Of a stretch of DNA of 64,000 nucleotides, positions 48,818-57,271 are shown piece after piece. Position 1 is the stretch's first letter, and every line of letters begins with the position of its first letter. Under the pieces are notes generated by a model. It was not told where the DNA came from. It saw only the letters and a program-made list of their open reading frames with translations, and ran no database searches. The DNA comes from Nakamurella sp040546275 (GTDB lineage: Bacteria; Actinomycetota; Actinomycetes; Mycobacteriales; Nakamurellaceae): the NCBI RefSeq assembly GCF_040546275.1, contig NZ_JBEPNO010000010.1, positions 124,001 through 188,000 of the forward strand, given 5' to 3'. The position numbers and the translations under genes were made by a program.

Positions 48818-51058
48818 ATGGTCACCGTGACCATGCCGCTCGACGACCGGTTGCACGGCGTCTACACGGCCGGCACCGATCGGCTCGGCCAGGAGATCAG
48901 GGACGCCCGGGATCGCTTCGTGGCTTCGGATCCCGGCTGGGCCCGTCTGCGGCAGGGAACCAGGGCGATCCTCGCGGTCGGTAGCACGCTGCTGCTGGAA
49001 CTAGGTCTGGCCCGGCTGGTCGGGCAGCCGGCCGTGCTCGGCATGCTGATGGGTGCCATCGTCGCGATGTTGATGTCGACCGGCATCCGCGACGGGCAGC
49101 GGGACGCGATCATCCGGACCGCGGCGGTTGCTCCTTTCGCCGGCGCGGCCGGTGCCTCGCTCGGCGTGATCACCGCGGAGCGCCACCTGCTCGGGCTGGC
49201 CACGTTCGTCGTCGTGTCCTTCGTGGCCGTCTGGGTCCGGCGGTTCGGCCCGCGGTGGTTCACCCTTGGCTTCCTCTGCTGGCAGGGCTTCTTCTTCGCC
49301 CTGCTGCTCCGTCCGCCGGTCGCCGTGCTGCCCTTCCTGCTACTGGCCATCGCGGTCAGCGGAGTCTGGGTCGGGCTGCTGCTGCTGACCGTCCTCTACG
49401 ACGACCCGCAGGCGAAACTCCGCCGGGTGGTCACTGCTCTACGGGCCAGAGCGCGGTCCGGCATCGCCGCGGCCGCCGAGGTCCTGGACGGACGGGGCGA
49501 CGTCGGTTCCGTGCGACAACTGCGGCGACACCTGGTCCAGCTGGCCGAGGTGGCGCTGCTGCTCGACGGGCAGCTGGCCGACGCGAGAGCGCTGCCCGAC
49601 GGGGTGTCCGCGGGACGTCTGCGCCGGTGGACGGTCGACGTCGAGATCGGGATGGACGAGGTCGCCGGTTCCGTCGTCGAGATCGCCCGCCGCCGCGACG
49701 AGCTGTCGTCCGATCTCCTCGAGCAGGTCCGCCAGGTCCTGCAGTCACTTGGCTGGGCGGACTACCCGACGGCGATCGTGATGGCCCGCCGATTGCAGTC
49801 GGTGGAGGACTCGCCGCTGGCAGCCGTCCCCCGCCTCGGCGCCGCCGCCGTGTTCCTGCTGGACACCGTGGCCGCCTGGGACGACGGCGGGCTCGGTCGG
49901 TCGACGACCGCAACGGACCGCGACGGCCCCCGGCTGGACGGATCGCGTGACCCCCTCGACGAGGACGAGTTCGAGGAGGTGGTCACCCTGGTCGGCGGCA
50001 ACCTGCCCGGATCGGCCGCCCTGGCCCAGCAGACCCTGACCAGACCCGACGCCCACCGACTGTCGCCGTCGCGGATGCGGCTCAGCACCCGCCAGGCGGT
50101 CCAGGCCGCGGTCGCCGCAGCCTTGGCGATCGTCATCGGCGAGGCCATCTCGGCGCAGCGGTTCTACTGGGCGGTGATCGCGGCCTTCGTCGCCTTCGCC
50201 GGCACCGCGACCTCCGGGGAGACGGTTCAGAAGGCTTTCTCCCGGGTCGGCGGCACCGTGCTGGGTCTGCTCGCGGCGGTCGGTCTGGCGAATGTCACCG
50301 ATGGACACACCGCCGTCGCCGTGGCGGCCATCCTGGTCTGCATCTTCCTGGCCTTCTTCCTCCAGGCGATCTCCTACGGCGCGATGATCTTCTTCATCAC
50401 CGTGATGCTCGGGCAGCTGTACACCCTGCTGGGCACCTTCAGCGACGAGCTGCTGCTGGTCCGGCTGGCCGAGACGGCGGCCGGTGCCGCGGTCGGGATC
50501 GTGGTGTCCCTCGTCGTTCTGCCCACCCACAGCCGGGCCACTCTCAAAGTCGCCCGGCAGGCCTTCCTCAAGGCGCTGGCCGAGTTGCTCGAGGCCTGCG
50601 GCGAGAGTCTGGACGGCCTGCCGTCGGCCCGCGACCTGTTGACCCTGACGGTGCAGCTGGAGGCCGCCGGACGTCAGCTGGTCCGGACGAGGCGGGCGTT
50701 GACCAAGGGTCGATTGTTCGGCAACGACCGGGACGGGCTCCGCCATCGGGTCTCGGTGCTCGGGACCTGCGGTGCCTCGGCGCGGGCGCTGGCCGCAGCG
50801 ATCCCCGTCGGCCGCACCAGCCCTGCGCTGGCTCAGGCGGCCAAGGAACTGGCGATCGAAGCCCATCGGTTGGCCGATGCGCCCGAACTTCGGCGCCCGC
50901 CGCCGCTCCCGCCGGGAACGGCGGACCTGGCCAGCCGGGTCCGCCCGTTGCTCGACGGTGCAGCCGGGAAGAATGTGGCTGCCGCCCATGCCATGCGGCG
51001 GCTCACCGACGCCTTGGCACTGCTCGTGCCGAGGGCCGTCCCAACGCTGCACGAATGA
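48818..51058 (+). CDS. FUSC family inner-membrane protein (aromatic acid exporter-like)
   Basis: Product of 746 aa. Two hydrophobic blocks of about six helices each are seen: residues about 45-200 (TRAILAVGSTLLLELGLARL, TFVVVSFVAVWVRRFGPRWF) and about 420-570 (QAAVAAALAIVIGEAISAQR, FYWAVIAAFVAFAGTATSGE). Each is followed by a cytoplasmic helical region. The second block carries the FUSC signature RFYWAVIAAFVAF and SRVGGTVLGLLAAVGLAN. Related AaeB/FUSC proteins export aromatic acids or fusaric acid, but the substrate here is unknown. Start ATG 48818 has GGGGA just upstream; ATG 48833 is an alternative. A 15-codon leaderless-looking upstream frame overlaps the start. Confidence 0.85.
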   Translation: MVTVTMPLDDRLHGVYTAGTDRLGQEIRDARDRFVASDPGWARLRQGTRAILAVGSTLLLELGLARLVGQPAVLGMLMGAIVAMLMSTGIRDGQRDAIIRTAAVAPFAGAAGASLGVITAERHLLGLATFVVVSFVAVWVRRFGPRWFTLGFLCWQGFFFALLLRPPVAVLPFLLLAIAVSGVWVGLLLLTVLYDDPQAKLRRVVTALRARARSGIAAAAEVLDGRGDVGSVRQLRRHLVQLAEVALLLDGQLADARALPDGVSAGRLRRWTVDVEIGMDEVAGSVVEIARRRDELSSDLLEQVRQVLQSLGWADYPTAIVMARRLQSVEDSPLAAVPRLGAAAVFLLDTVAAWDDGGLGRSTTATDRDGPRLDGSRDPLDEDEFEEVVTLVGGNLPGSAALAQQTLTRPDAHRLSPSRMRLSTRQAVQAAVAAALAIVIGEAISAQRFYWAVIAAFVAFAGTATSGETVQKAFSRVGGTVLGLLAAVGLANVTDGHTAVAVAAILVCIFLAFFLQAISYGAMIFFITVMLGQLYTLLGTFSDELLLVRLAETAAGAAVGIVVSLVVLPTHSRATLKVARQAFLKALAELLEACGESLDGLPSARDLLTLTVQLEAAGRQLVRTRRALTKGRLFGNDRDGLRHRVSVLGTCGASARALAAAIPVGRTSPALAQAAKELAIEAHRLADAPELRRPPPLPPGTADLASRVRPLLDGAAGKNVAAAHAMRRLTDALALLVPRAVPTLHE

Positions 51059-51060
51059 CC

Positions 51061-51137
51061 CACGCACCAACGCACCAACGCACCCGCGCACCCGCGCACC
51101 CACGCACCCACGCCACCCACGCCACCCACGCCACCCA
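51061..51137. repeat. low-complexity CGCACCC/CGCCACCCA tandem repeats
   Basis: The whole spacer between the FUSC stop and the azoreductase RBS is built of short ACC-rich units with periods of about 8-9 bases (CGCACCAA, CGCACCCG, CGCCACCCA). No gene or hairpin within. Confidence 0.8.
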
Positions 51138-51149
51138 GAGGATCCCGCC

Positions 51150-52529
51150 GTGCCCACCCTGCTGCACCTCGACTCGTCCGCCGACCTGACACGTTCGGTC
51201 AGCCGCACGCTGACCGAACGGTTCGCCGGCGCCTGGCGGTCCGTCGGTCCGACCCATCTGGTCCACCGGCGCGATCTGCACACCGACCCGCTCCCGCATC
51301 TGCCGACGAACGCCCTGCACTGGGCACAACGGCTGCGGACGGTCGGCGACGACGTCCCCCCGGCGGCGCAGGCACTGCAGGATCGGCTGATCGACGAGGT
51401 GGACTCGGCGGACGTGGTGCTCATCGGGGCACCGCTCTACAACTGGTCGATGCCGTCCACCCTGAAGGCGTGGATCGACTACATCCAGGTCGGTGGGCGG
51501 ACCTCACCCTTCGACGAGCCGACTCGGCCGTTCGCCGGCAAGCCGGTGGTGATCGTGTCCAGTCGGGGTGACCAATACGGCGCCGGGACCCCCAACGAGG
51601 GCGCCGATCACGAGATCCCGGCACTGCGTCAGGCGCTCGGGGTGGCGCTGGGCATGCAGATCCATGTGGTGATCGCCGAACTGACGTTGGCGAGTACGGT
51701 GCCGGCGATGGCGGCGATGATCCCGGATGCGCAGCAGAGCCTGACGGCAGCACACGCGGCACTCGACGAACTGGTCACGGCGCTCTGGCCTGATGCCGAT
51801 CCGACAGCCGGACGCATCGGGTCAGGCGGGGTCGACCTGTTCGACCCGGAACGGGGGCCCCTGCTGCCCTGTGGTGAGCACGTCCGTCCGGAAAGTGCCG
51901 GTGACGATCACCGCCGGGCCCTCGATCCCCGACCGCTCCCGATAGCCGAGCAGTTGTGCCAGGACCGTGCCCCGGTCGTCCACCAGCACGATGCTGCCGT
52001 GTTCGACACCCTGACGGACGAACCCCCTGAGCCGGACGGGACTCGACGACACCGTCGTCCGGGCCAGGCGGTCGGTGATGGACCGTCCGATGACGGGACC
52101 CGATCGCCGAGCCGCTCGGGGCGGGAGTGGACTCGGGTCGGCCGATCGCGCCGGATCTGGATTCGTCATCGGTTCGATTCCGTTCTGATCTGTGGTCGGG
52201 GAGAGCCGAATGGAGTAAAGGCCGACCAAAATCAATCGATCTTCGTCCATTTGCACCCGGCCGAGCCAGTTGCGCGTCGAATTGGTTGTGAGACGGGCGT
52301 GGAAGCAACCTCGATGGACCGATCGGGTGACTGGTGTCATCCCCTCTACACTGCCGGAAGCCTGATAGGACAGCATCTCCGGGCTCCTGACTCCCCCTGG
52401 GAGTTGCCAATGGAGTCAGCCCGGGTAAGTATGGCTCATGGGTCGATCACAGGTCTCCCACACCTGTATCCCACCGGCCCGTCCTGCCCGTCAGAGCGGT
52501 GCGACATCGGTGACGACGGCGATCTGTGA
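51150..52529 (+). CDS. FMN-dependent NAD(P)H azoreductase-like protein with anomalous C-terminal extension
   Basis: GTG 51150 has GAGGA upstream. The first about 217 residues are a flavodoxin-fold azoreductase: LLHLDSSADLTRSVSRTLTE, DVVLIGAPLYNWSMPSTLKAWIDYI and VVIVSSRGDQYGAGTPNEG. The family reduces azo dyes and quinones with NADH and FMN, and normally ends near 200-220 aa. Here the frame stays open for a further 240 codons to 52529. From about residue 225 the product (PLLPCGEHVRPESAGDDHRR) is antisense to a plausible minus-strand gene and looks like non-coding translation. Either the native stop was lost or the extension is not translated efficiently. A hairpin at 52379-52424 may end the transcript. 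Confidence 0.7.
   Translation: MPTLLHLDSSADLTRSVSRTLTERFAGAWRSVGPTHLVHRRDLHTDPLPHLPTNALHWAQRLRTVGDDVPPAAQALQDRLIDEVDSADVVLIGAPLYNWSMPSTLKAWIDYIQVGGRTSPFDEPTRPFAGKPVVIVSSRGDQYGAGTPNEGADHEIPALRQALGVALGMQIHVVIAELTLASTVPAMAAMIPDAQQSLTAAHAALDELVTALWPDADPTAGRIGSGGVDLFDPERGPLLPCGEHVRPESAGDDHRRALDPRPLPIAEQLCQDRAPVVHQHDAAVFDTLTDEPPEPDGTRRHRRPGQAVGDGPSDDGTRSPSRSGREWTRVGRSRRIWIRHRFDSVLICGRGEPNGVKADQNQSIFVHLHPAEPVARRIGCETGVEATSMDRSGDWCHPLYTAGSLIGQHLRAPDSPWELPMESARVSMAHGSITGLPHLYPTGPSCPSERCDIGDDGDL
51822..52169 (-). CDS. hypothetical protein (115 aa), antisense to the azoreductase extension
   Basis: From ATG 52169 the product has a Pro/Arg-rich N-terminus and then an orderly beta-rich segment: SSPVRLRGFVRQGVEHGSIV, LVDDRGTVLAQLLGYRERSG, IEGPAVIVTGTFRTDVLTTG and QQGPPFRVEQVDPA. 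The second half looks like an OB-fold-type small barrel. Third-position G/C is high. No family recognised. The frame could begin earlier at 52376, but the upstream part is atypical. Because it overlaps the open extension of the azoreductase, only one of the two is likely to be genuine here, and I favour this one. Confidence 0.5.
   Translation of the reverse strand: MTNPDPARSADPSPLPPRAARRSGPVIGRSITDRLARTTVSSSPVRLRGFVRQGVEHGSIVLVDDRGTVLAQLLGYRERSGIEGPAVIVTGTFRTDVLTTGQQGPPFRVEQVDPA
52379..52424. other. two-part hairpin between azoreductase and subtilase genes
   Basis: CCGGG/CCCGG and CTGACTCC/GGAGTCAG stems with a 3-nt bulge and 17-nt loop. It may be a terminator or part of the subtilase leader. 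The 52170-52653 region otherwise contains no gene I support. Confidence 0.35.
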
Positions 52530-52653
52530 GCGGTAACGGCACGACCGCAACTCCCCCAGCTCCGGGGCCGCCTACCAGGTGGAACCCGGACCCGGCTCCA
52601 CCCACCCCCGGCGCCCACCAGGGCGTCACCGTGTTTCCCGGCCTGGAGGTCAC

Positions 52654-55600
52654 ATGTTCACATCGCTGACGAAGGCGAGACGACCGATCGTCGTCACACT
52701 CGCCGTCGGCGCTCTCATCGCTGCTTCGGTGCTGCCGGCAGGTGGGGCGCCAGCCCCGTCCTCGGCCTCCGCGGCAGCGCCCGTTGCGGCGTCTGCACCC
52801 AAGGCGCCGAGCGGAACCCCTGCCTCGCCGTACGCCGCGGGCAAGTACGTGGTCGTCCTGACCAAGGCTCCGATCGCCTCGTACTCCGGCGGGACCGCCA
52901 ACATCCCGGCCACGAAGCCCGTGGCGGGCAAGAAGGTCGACCTGAACTCCCAGGCCGCCCGGAAGTACGCCTCCATGCTGAGCGCCGACCAGACCAGGGT
53001 CGCGGCGTCGGCCGGTGTGAAACTCAAGCAGAAGTACGATGTCTCGCTCAACGGTTTCAGTGCGACGCTGACCTCCGCGCAGGCCCAGAAGCTTGCTGCC
53101 ACCCCCGGCGTGCTGGCCGTGGCCAAGGACACGATGCGTTATACGACCGACGACAAGGTCGACTACGACTTCCTGAAGCTGGCCGGCAGCAACGGCGTCT
53201 GGGCCTCCCTCGGCGGCACGGCCAAGGCCGGCAAGGGCATTGTCGTCGGTGTCATCGACACCGGCTTCTACCCCGAGTCCAAGTCGTTCGCGGGCGCCCG
53301 GTTGGGGACCGCCCCCGATCCGTCCAACCCGAACCGCGCCTACAAGGTCGGCTCGCAGATCGTGATGAAGAAGGCCAACGGCCAGATGTTCACCGGTGCC
53401 TGCCAGGTCGGTGACGACTTCACCGCGAACCTCTGCAACACCAAGGTGATCAGCGCCCGGTACTTCGGCGACAGCTTCATCGCCAACGCCGGTGCCAACT
53501 TCGTCGACTACGCCTCACCGCGTGACGCCGACGGCCACGGCAGCCACACCGCCTCGACGGCCGCCGGTTACGGCAATGTCGCGGCCAGCGTGGACGGCGT
53601 GGAGTTCGGCAAGATCTCCGGTGTCGCTCCCGCTGCCGCCATCGCCGTCTACAAGGCTCTGTTCCTGACCTCCACCGGAGAGGGCAGCGGAGCCACCTCC
53701 GACATCCTCGCCGCGATCGACCAGGCCGTCACCGACGGTGTCGACGTCATCAACTACTCCGTCGGTGGCGGGTCGGAGTCGCTTCCGGTCGACCCGATCC
53801 AGCTGGCGTTCCTGTCCGCCGCCTCGGCCGGCATCTTCGTCGCCGCCTCCGCGGGCAACAGCGGGCCGGGTGCGTCGACGATGGACAACACTTCGCCGTG
53901 GGTCACCACCGTCGGTGCCAGCACGCTGAAGTCCTACGAAGGCACCGTGGTGCTGGGGAACGGCCAGAAGTACGCCGGCGCCAGCGTGACCGTGCAGTCC
54001 ACCGTCGGACCGAAGCCGTTCGTGACGTCTGTGTCGGTGAAGCTCGCGGCTGCGGCTGCGGCGGACGCGGCGCTCTGCAAGCTCGGCACCCTCGACCCGG
54101 CCAAGGCGGCCGGCAAGATCGTCGAGTGCGATCGCGGCGTCAACGCACGTGTGGAGAAGTCCGCCGAGGTCAAGGCGGCCGGCGGTGTCGGCATGGTGCT
54201 CGTCAACCTGGCACCGACCGACACCGACTCCGACGTGCACACCGTGCCGACCGTCCATCTGGACTCCGCCCTCGGACTGCTGGCCCGGACGTATGCGGCC
54301 ACCGCGGGCGCAACTGCGACCCTCGTGCCCGGCAACGTCACCACCGTGGTCACGCCGTACCCGCAGATGGCCGGATTCTCCTCGCGCGGCCCGTCGTTGT
54401 CCTCGGACGGCGACATCTTGAAGCCGGACATCGCAGCACCCGGTGTCGGTATCCTCGCCGCCGTCTCCCCGGACAACAACCACGGCCGGAAGTACGACTT
54501 CTACTCGGGCACCTCGATGGCGGCTCCGCACATCGCCGGCCTCGCCGCCCTGTACTACGCGGCACATCCGACCTGGTCCCCCATGGAGGTCAAGTCCGCG
54601 ATGATGACGACCGCCGTCAACACCAAGAATCAGGACGGCACTGACAACACGGATCCGTTCGCCCAGGGCGCCGGTGAAGTGAAGCCGTCGGCCATGTTCA
54701 ACCCGGGCCTCGTCTACGACGCGGATTCCGCGGATTGGCTGTCCTACCTCGAGGGCCTCGGCTACAACACCGGTACCGACGTTCCGGCCATCGCCCCGTC
54801 GGACTACAACCAGGCGTCCATTGCCTCCGGTGCCCTGATCGGCAGCCTGACGGTCACCCGCAAGGTGACTGCCGTGACCCCTGGCCTCTACTACGCGACC
54901 GCCTCGGTGCCCGGCTTCAAGGTCACCATCGCCCCCTCGATCCTGAACTTCAACCGGGTCGGCGAGGTCAAGCAGTTCAAGGTGACCCTGACCAGGACGA
55001 CCGCACCGGTCGGTGCGTACGCCACCGGGTTCCTCACCTGGAAGGGCGCCGGGACCTCGGTCCGCAGCCCCATCGCGGTCCAGCCACTAGCCGTCCGCAG
55101 CCCCGTCTCGGTGGATCTCACCGGAGCGTCCGCCACCACCAGCTTCTCGGTGACGGCGGGTATCACTGGGTCCTTCCCGATCACGGCGACCGGTCTGACG
55201 CCCGGCACGCAGCAGGCCTCGTCCGTGACGGCGACGACCGCCAAGCAGTTCGTCGTCGACGTTCCGGCCGGCACCAAGATCGCCCGTTTCGCGACCAGGG
55301 TGGCCAAGGACGACGGCACCAAGGACATCGACCTCGGCGTCTACCTGAGCACTGCGGACGGTCTGGTGCTGGTCGGTTCGTCCGGCACGGCGCTGGCCGG
55401 CGAGACGGTCGATCTGGTGGCTCCGGAGGCCGGGACGTACGTGGCCCTGGTGTCCGGCTTCCAGGACGCACCGGGCACCACCTCCACCCCGTTCTCCTTC
55501 CGGGACTACGAGGTCGGCGCCGATCCGAACGTCGGGACGTTCTCCGTCACTCCGGCGAACGCCACCACGACCACCGGTCAGGTCCTGACGCTGACCGCAA

Positions 55601-55695
55601 CGGCGTCCGGTCTCGACGCGAACACCGCCTACCTGGGCTGGATCACCTACGTCGACGGCTCCGGCACCGTGGTGCAGGGCAACCCGACGAAGTAG
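52654..55695 (+). CDS. exported S8 subtilisin-like serine protease with PA domain (1013 aa)
   Basis: ATG 52654 is preceded by GGAGG. Signal peptide (RRPIVVTLAVGALIAASVLP), then an I9 inhibitor propeptide (YVVVLTKAPIASYSGG, NGFSATLTSAQAQKLAATPG). The S8 catalytic triad is complete: Asp202 in GVIDTGF, His295 in DGHGSHTAS and Ser621 in SGTSMAAPHIAG, with the oxyanion Asn in SAGNSGPG. A PA domain is inserted between His and Ser (CKLGTLDPAKAAGKIVECDR), giving a cucumisin-like layout. An Fn3-like C-terminal region follows (about 740-850) and then a PPC-like sandwich (about 850-1000). It is a secreted protease probably activated by propeptide removal. A strong terminator lies 70 bp downstream. Confidence 0.94.
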   Translation: MFTSLTKARRPIVVTLAVGALIAASVLPAGGAPAPSSASAAAPVAASAPKAPSGTPASPYAAGKYVVVLTKAPIASYSGGTANIPATKPVAGKKVDLNSQAARKYASMLSADQTRVAASAGVKLKQKYDVSLNGFSATLTSAQAQKLAATPGVLAVAKDTMRYTTDDKVDYDFLKLAGSNGVWASLGGTAKAGKGIVVGVIDTGFYPESKSFAGARLGTAPDPSNPNRAYKVGSQIVMKKANGQMFTGACQVGDDFTANLCNTKVISARYFGDSFIANAGANFVDYASPRDADGHGSHTASTAAGYGNVAASVDGVEFGKISGVAPAAAIAVYKALFLTSTGEGSGATSDILAAIDQAVTDGVDVINYSVGGGSESLPVDPIQLAFLSAASAGIFVAASAGNSGPGASTMDNTSPWVTTVGASTLKSYEGTVVLGNGQKYAGASVTVQSTVGPKPFVTSVSVKLAAAAAADAALCKLGTLDPAKAAGKIVECDRGVNARVEKSAEVKAAGGVGMVLVNLAPTDTDSDVHTVPTVHLDSALGLLARTYAATAGATATLVPGNVTTVVTPYPQMAGFSSRGPSLSSDGDILKPDIAAPGVGILAAVSPDNNHGRKYDFYSGTSMAAPHIAGLAALYYAAHPTWSPMEVKSAMMTTAVNTKNQDGTDNTDPFAQGAGEVKPSAMFNPGLVYDADSADWLSYLEGLGYNTGTDVPAIAPSDYNQASIASGALIGSLTVTRKVTAVTPGLYYATASVPGFKVTIAPSILNFNRVGEVKQFKVTLTRTTAPVGAYATGFLTWKGAGTSVRSPIAVQPLAVRSPVSVDLTGASATTSFSVTAGITGSFPITATGLTPGTQQASSVTATTAKQFVVDVPAGTKIARFATRVAKDDGTKDIDLGVYLSTADGLVLVGSSGTALAGETVDLVAPEAGTYVALVSGFQDAPGTTSTPFSFRDYEVGADPNVGTFSVTPANATTTTGQVLTLTATASGLDANTAYLGWITYVDGSGTVVQGNPTK

Positions 55696-55764
55696 TACTC
55701 GTCGAGCAGTTCTGCGACATCAGCATTGACTCCGAGCAACATCAGCAATGACCGAACGCGGAAA

Positions 55765-55792
55765 GGCCCCGGACGAGTTCTCGTCCGGGGCC
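55765..55792 (+). terminator. 12-bp hairpin terminator after the subtilase gene
   Basis: GGCCCCGGACGA (55765-55776) pairs with TCGTCCGGGGCC (55781-55792) around a GTTC loop, followed by CTTCCC. Located 70 bp after the stop. Confidence 0.85.
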
Positions 55793-55891
55793 CTTCCCGT
55801 TCCGGATGCCGGTTGTTCCCGACGTGCGTGGGATGGGTCACGATCCGTCCAGGCACCGGGCCGGACAACGCCCGTCTCACGTGATGGCTTG

Positions 55892-55897
55892 TAGATT
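55892..55897 (+). promoter_or_regulatory. -10 box (TAGATT) upstream of a repeat-bearing leader
   Basis: TAGATT fits the TANNNT motif seen at other starts here. Transcription from about 55904 would include the ATG-repeat array and the GGGGGAG ribosome binding site of the next gene. Confidence 0.4.
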
Positions 55898-55907
55898 GCG
55901 AAGTCAT

Positions 55908-55961
55908 ATGTCACGGGCAACCATGTCGCACGGGACACCATGTCGCACGGGAAACCATGTC
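55908..55961 (+). repeat. 17-bp direct repeats in the leader of the membrane glycosyltransferase gene
   Basis: Four ATGTC-CACGGG-ACC units begin at 55908, 55923, 55940 and 55957 (spacing 15, 17, 17; the last is truncated). They lie between a -10 box and the ribosome binding site. Confidence 0.75.
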
Positions 55962-55979
55962 AGCAGGGGGGAGAGCGAA

Positions 55980-57239
55980 TTGGCTGCGATGGCTCGTGCT
56001 CGCGTCTGGGTGGCGGTGGCTGCCGGGCTGGCATTTCTGTTGAAGGTGATGCTCGCGTTCCGCACCTACGGCACCGGGGACATCGGCCGCTGGCAGGTCT
56101 TCGCGGACGGCGTCCGGTCGTCGGGTCCGGTTGGCGTCTACGCTCTCACCTGGCCCAGCGCGTTCTACAACCATCCGCCGGCGATCGGCTACTTCCTCCA
56201 GTTCGTGAACGGGATGCAGGATCTGGGCGTCAGCCTCGGCGCGACCATCAGGGTCACCGCGAGCCTTGCGGACGTCGTCACGGCGTTTGTCGTGTTCGAA
56301 CTGCTGCGGCGGCGGACCACGCTGGTCCGCGCCATGTCGTCCGGTGTGCTGGTCGCCGTCAGCCCGGTGCTGTTCACCGTGTCCGGCTACCACGGCAACA
56401 CCGATCCGATCTTCACCATGCTGACCCTGCTCAGCGTCTGGTTGCTGGCCGACCGGGATCGGCCACTGCTGGCCGGGATGTCGATGGGTCTGGCGCTGGG
56501 CGTCAAGATCATCCCGATCGTCGCCGTACCCGCGCTGCTGGTCTACGCCGCGACGCTCGGAGCCCGGACGTTCTGGCGGTACGCCGTCGGCGGAGCTCTG
56601 GTGTTCGCCATCACCTGGGGGCCGGCGCTGGTCCTGCAGGGCCACAACGTGATCGCGAACGTCATCGGCTACAAGGGTTCCGACCTGCGGCAGTGGGGCC
56701 TGATCCAGATCGGTCACTGGCTGGGCGACCCTTGGTGGGCCACTTTCCTGATCGGGCCGGGACGGTTCGTCGTGCTGGTGCTGTGCTGCGCCGGCCCGGC
56801 GTACCTGGTCTGGCGACGTCCCTGGGTCCTGCCCGGCGCCGTTGGTCTCTCCCTGGTCGGCTTCCTGCTGCTCTCCCCTGCCTTCGGGGTGCAGTACGCC
56901 GTCTGGCCGCTGGCCGGCGCCTACCTCATCGGCTTCGCCTCCGCCACGGCCTACAACATGAGCGCCGGTCTGATGCTGGTCGCGATCTACAACCGCTGGA
57001 GCCACGGCCTGCCGTGGGACCGGGCGCAGGCCAGCAAGTACACGCCGACCGAGGTGTTCTACGGGATGCTCGCCTGGGTGGCCCTGCTGTGGGTGGCGGT
57101 CGTCGGAGTGCGGACGATGCTCACCTCGGAACGACCAGAGCCGGCTGCCCAACCCCGGACGAAGTCAGGGGGACGAGCCGTCACCGACGTCAGCTCCGTC
57201 CACGACGACGACTCGGTGTCAGCGCCCGACGAGCGCTGA
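55980..57239 (+). CDS. polytopic membrane glycosyltransferase (GT-C type, GT39/GT87-like)
   Basis: Product of about 419 aa. About ten helices are seen, with conserved extracytoplasmic signatures TGDIGRWQVFADGVRSSGPV and FYNHPPAIGYFLQFVNG, resembling the acidic loop of polyprenyl-phosphate-sugar-dependent GT-C enzymes. SGYHGNTDPIFTMLTLLSVW and LALGVKIIPIVAVPALLVY match the family's middle helices. The C-terminus is a hydrophilic, disordered-looking tail. The start TTG 55980 is preferred because GGGGGAG lies 7 nt upstream; ATG 55989 is too far from it. Substrate and acceptor unknown. It converges on the aldo/keto reductase gene with a 32-bp gap. Confidence 0.8.
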   Translation: MAAMARARVWVAVAAGLAFLLKVMLAFRTYGTGDIGRWQVFADGVRSSGPVGVYALTWPSAFYNHPPAIGYFLQFVNGMQDLGVSLGATIRVTASLADVVTAFVVFELLRRRTTLVRAMSSGVLVAVSPVLFTVSGYHGNTDPIFTMLTLLSVWLLADRDRPLLAGMSMGLALGVKIIPIVAVPALLVYAATLGARTFWRYAVGGALVFAITWGPALVLQGHNVIANVIGYKGSDLRQWGLIQIGHWLGDPWWATFLIGPGRFVVLVLCCAGPAYLVWRRPWVLPGAVGLSLVGFLLLSPAFGVQYAVWPLAGAYLIGFASATAYNMSAGLMLVAIYNRWSHGLPWDRAQASKYTPTEVFYGMLAWVALLWVAVVGVRTMLTSERPEPAAQPRTKSGGRAVTDVSSVHDDDSVSAPDER

Positions 57240-57271
57240 GCCTGACCTGCTGATGAACGACCAGCTGAGGA

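Noticed and set aside
52169..52180. GGTTCGATTCC, resembling a tRNA T-loop
   Set aside because: The flanking sequence does not form acceptor, D or anticodon stems, and it overlaps the start of a plausible minus-strand gene.
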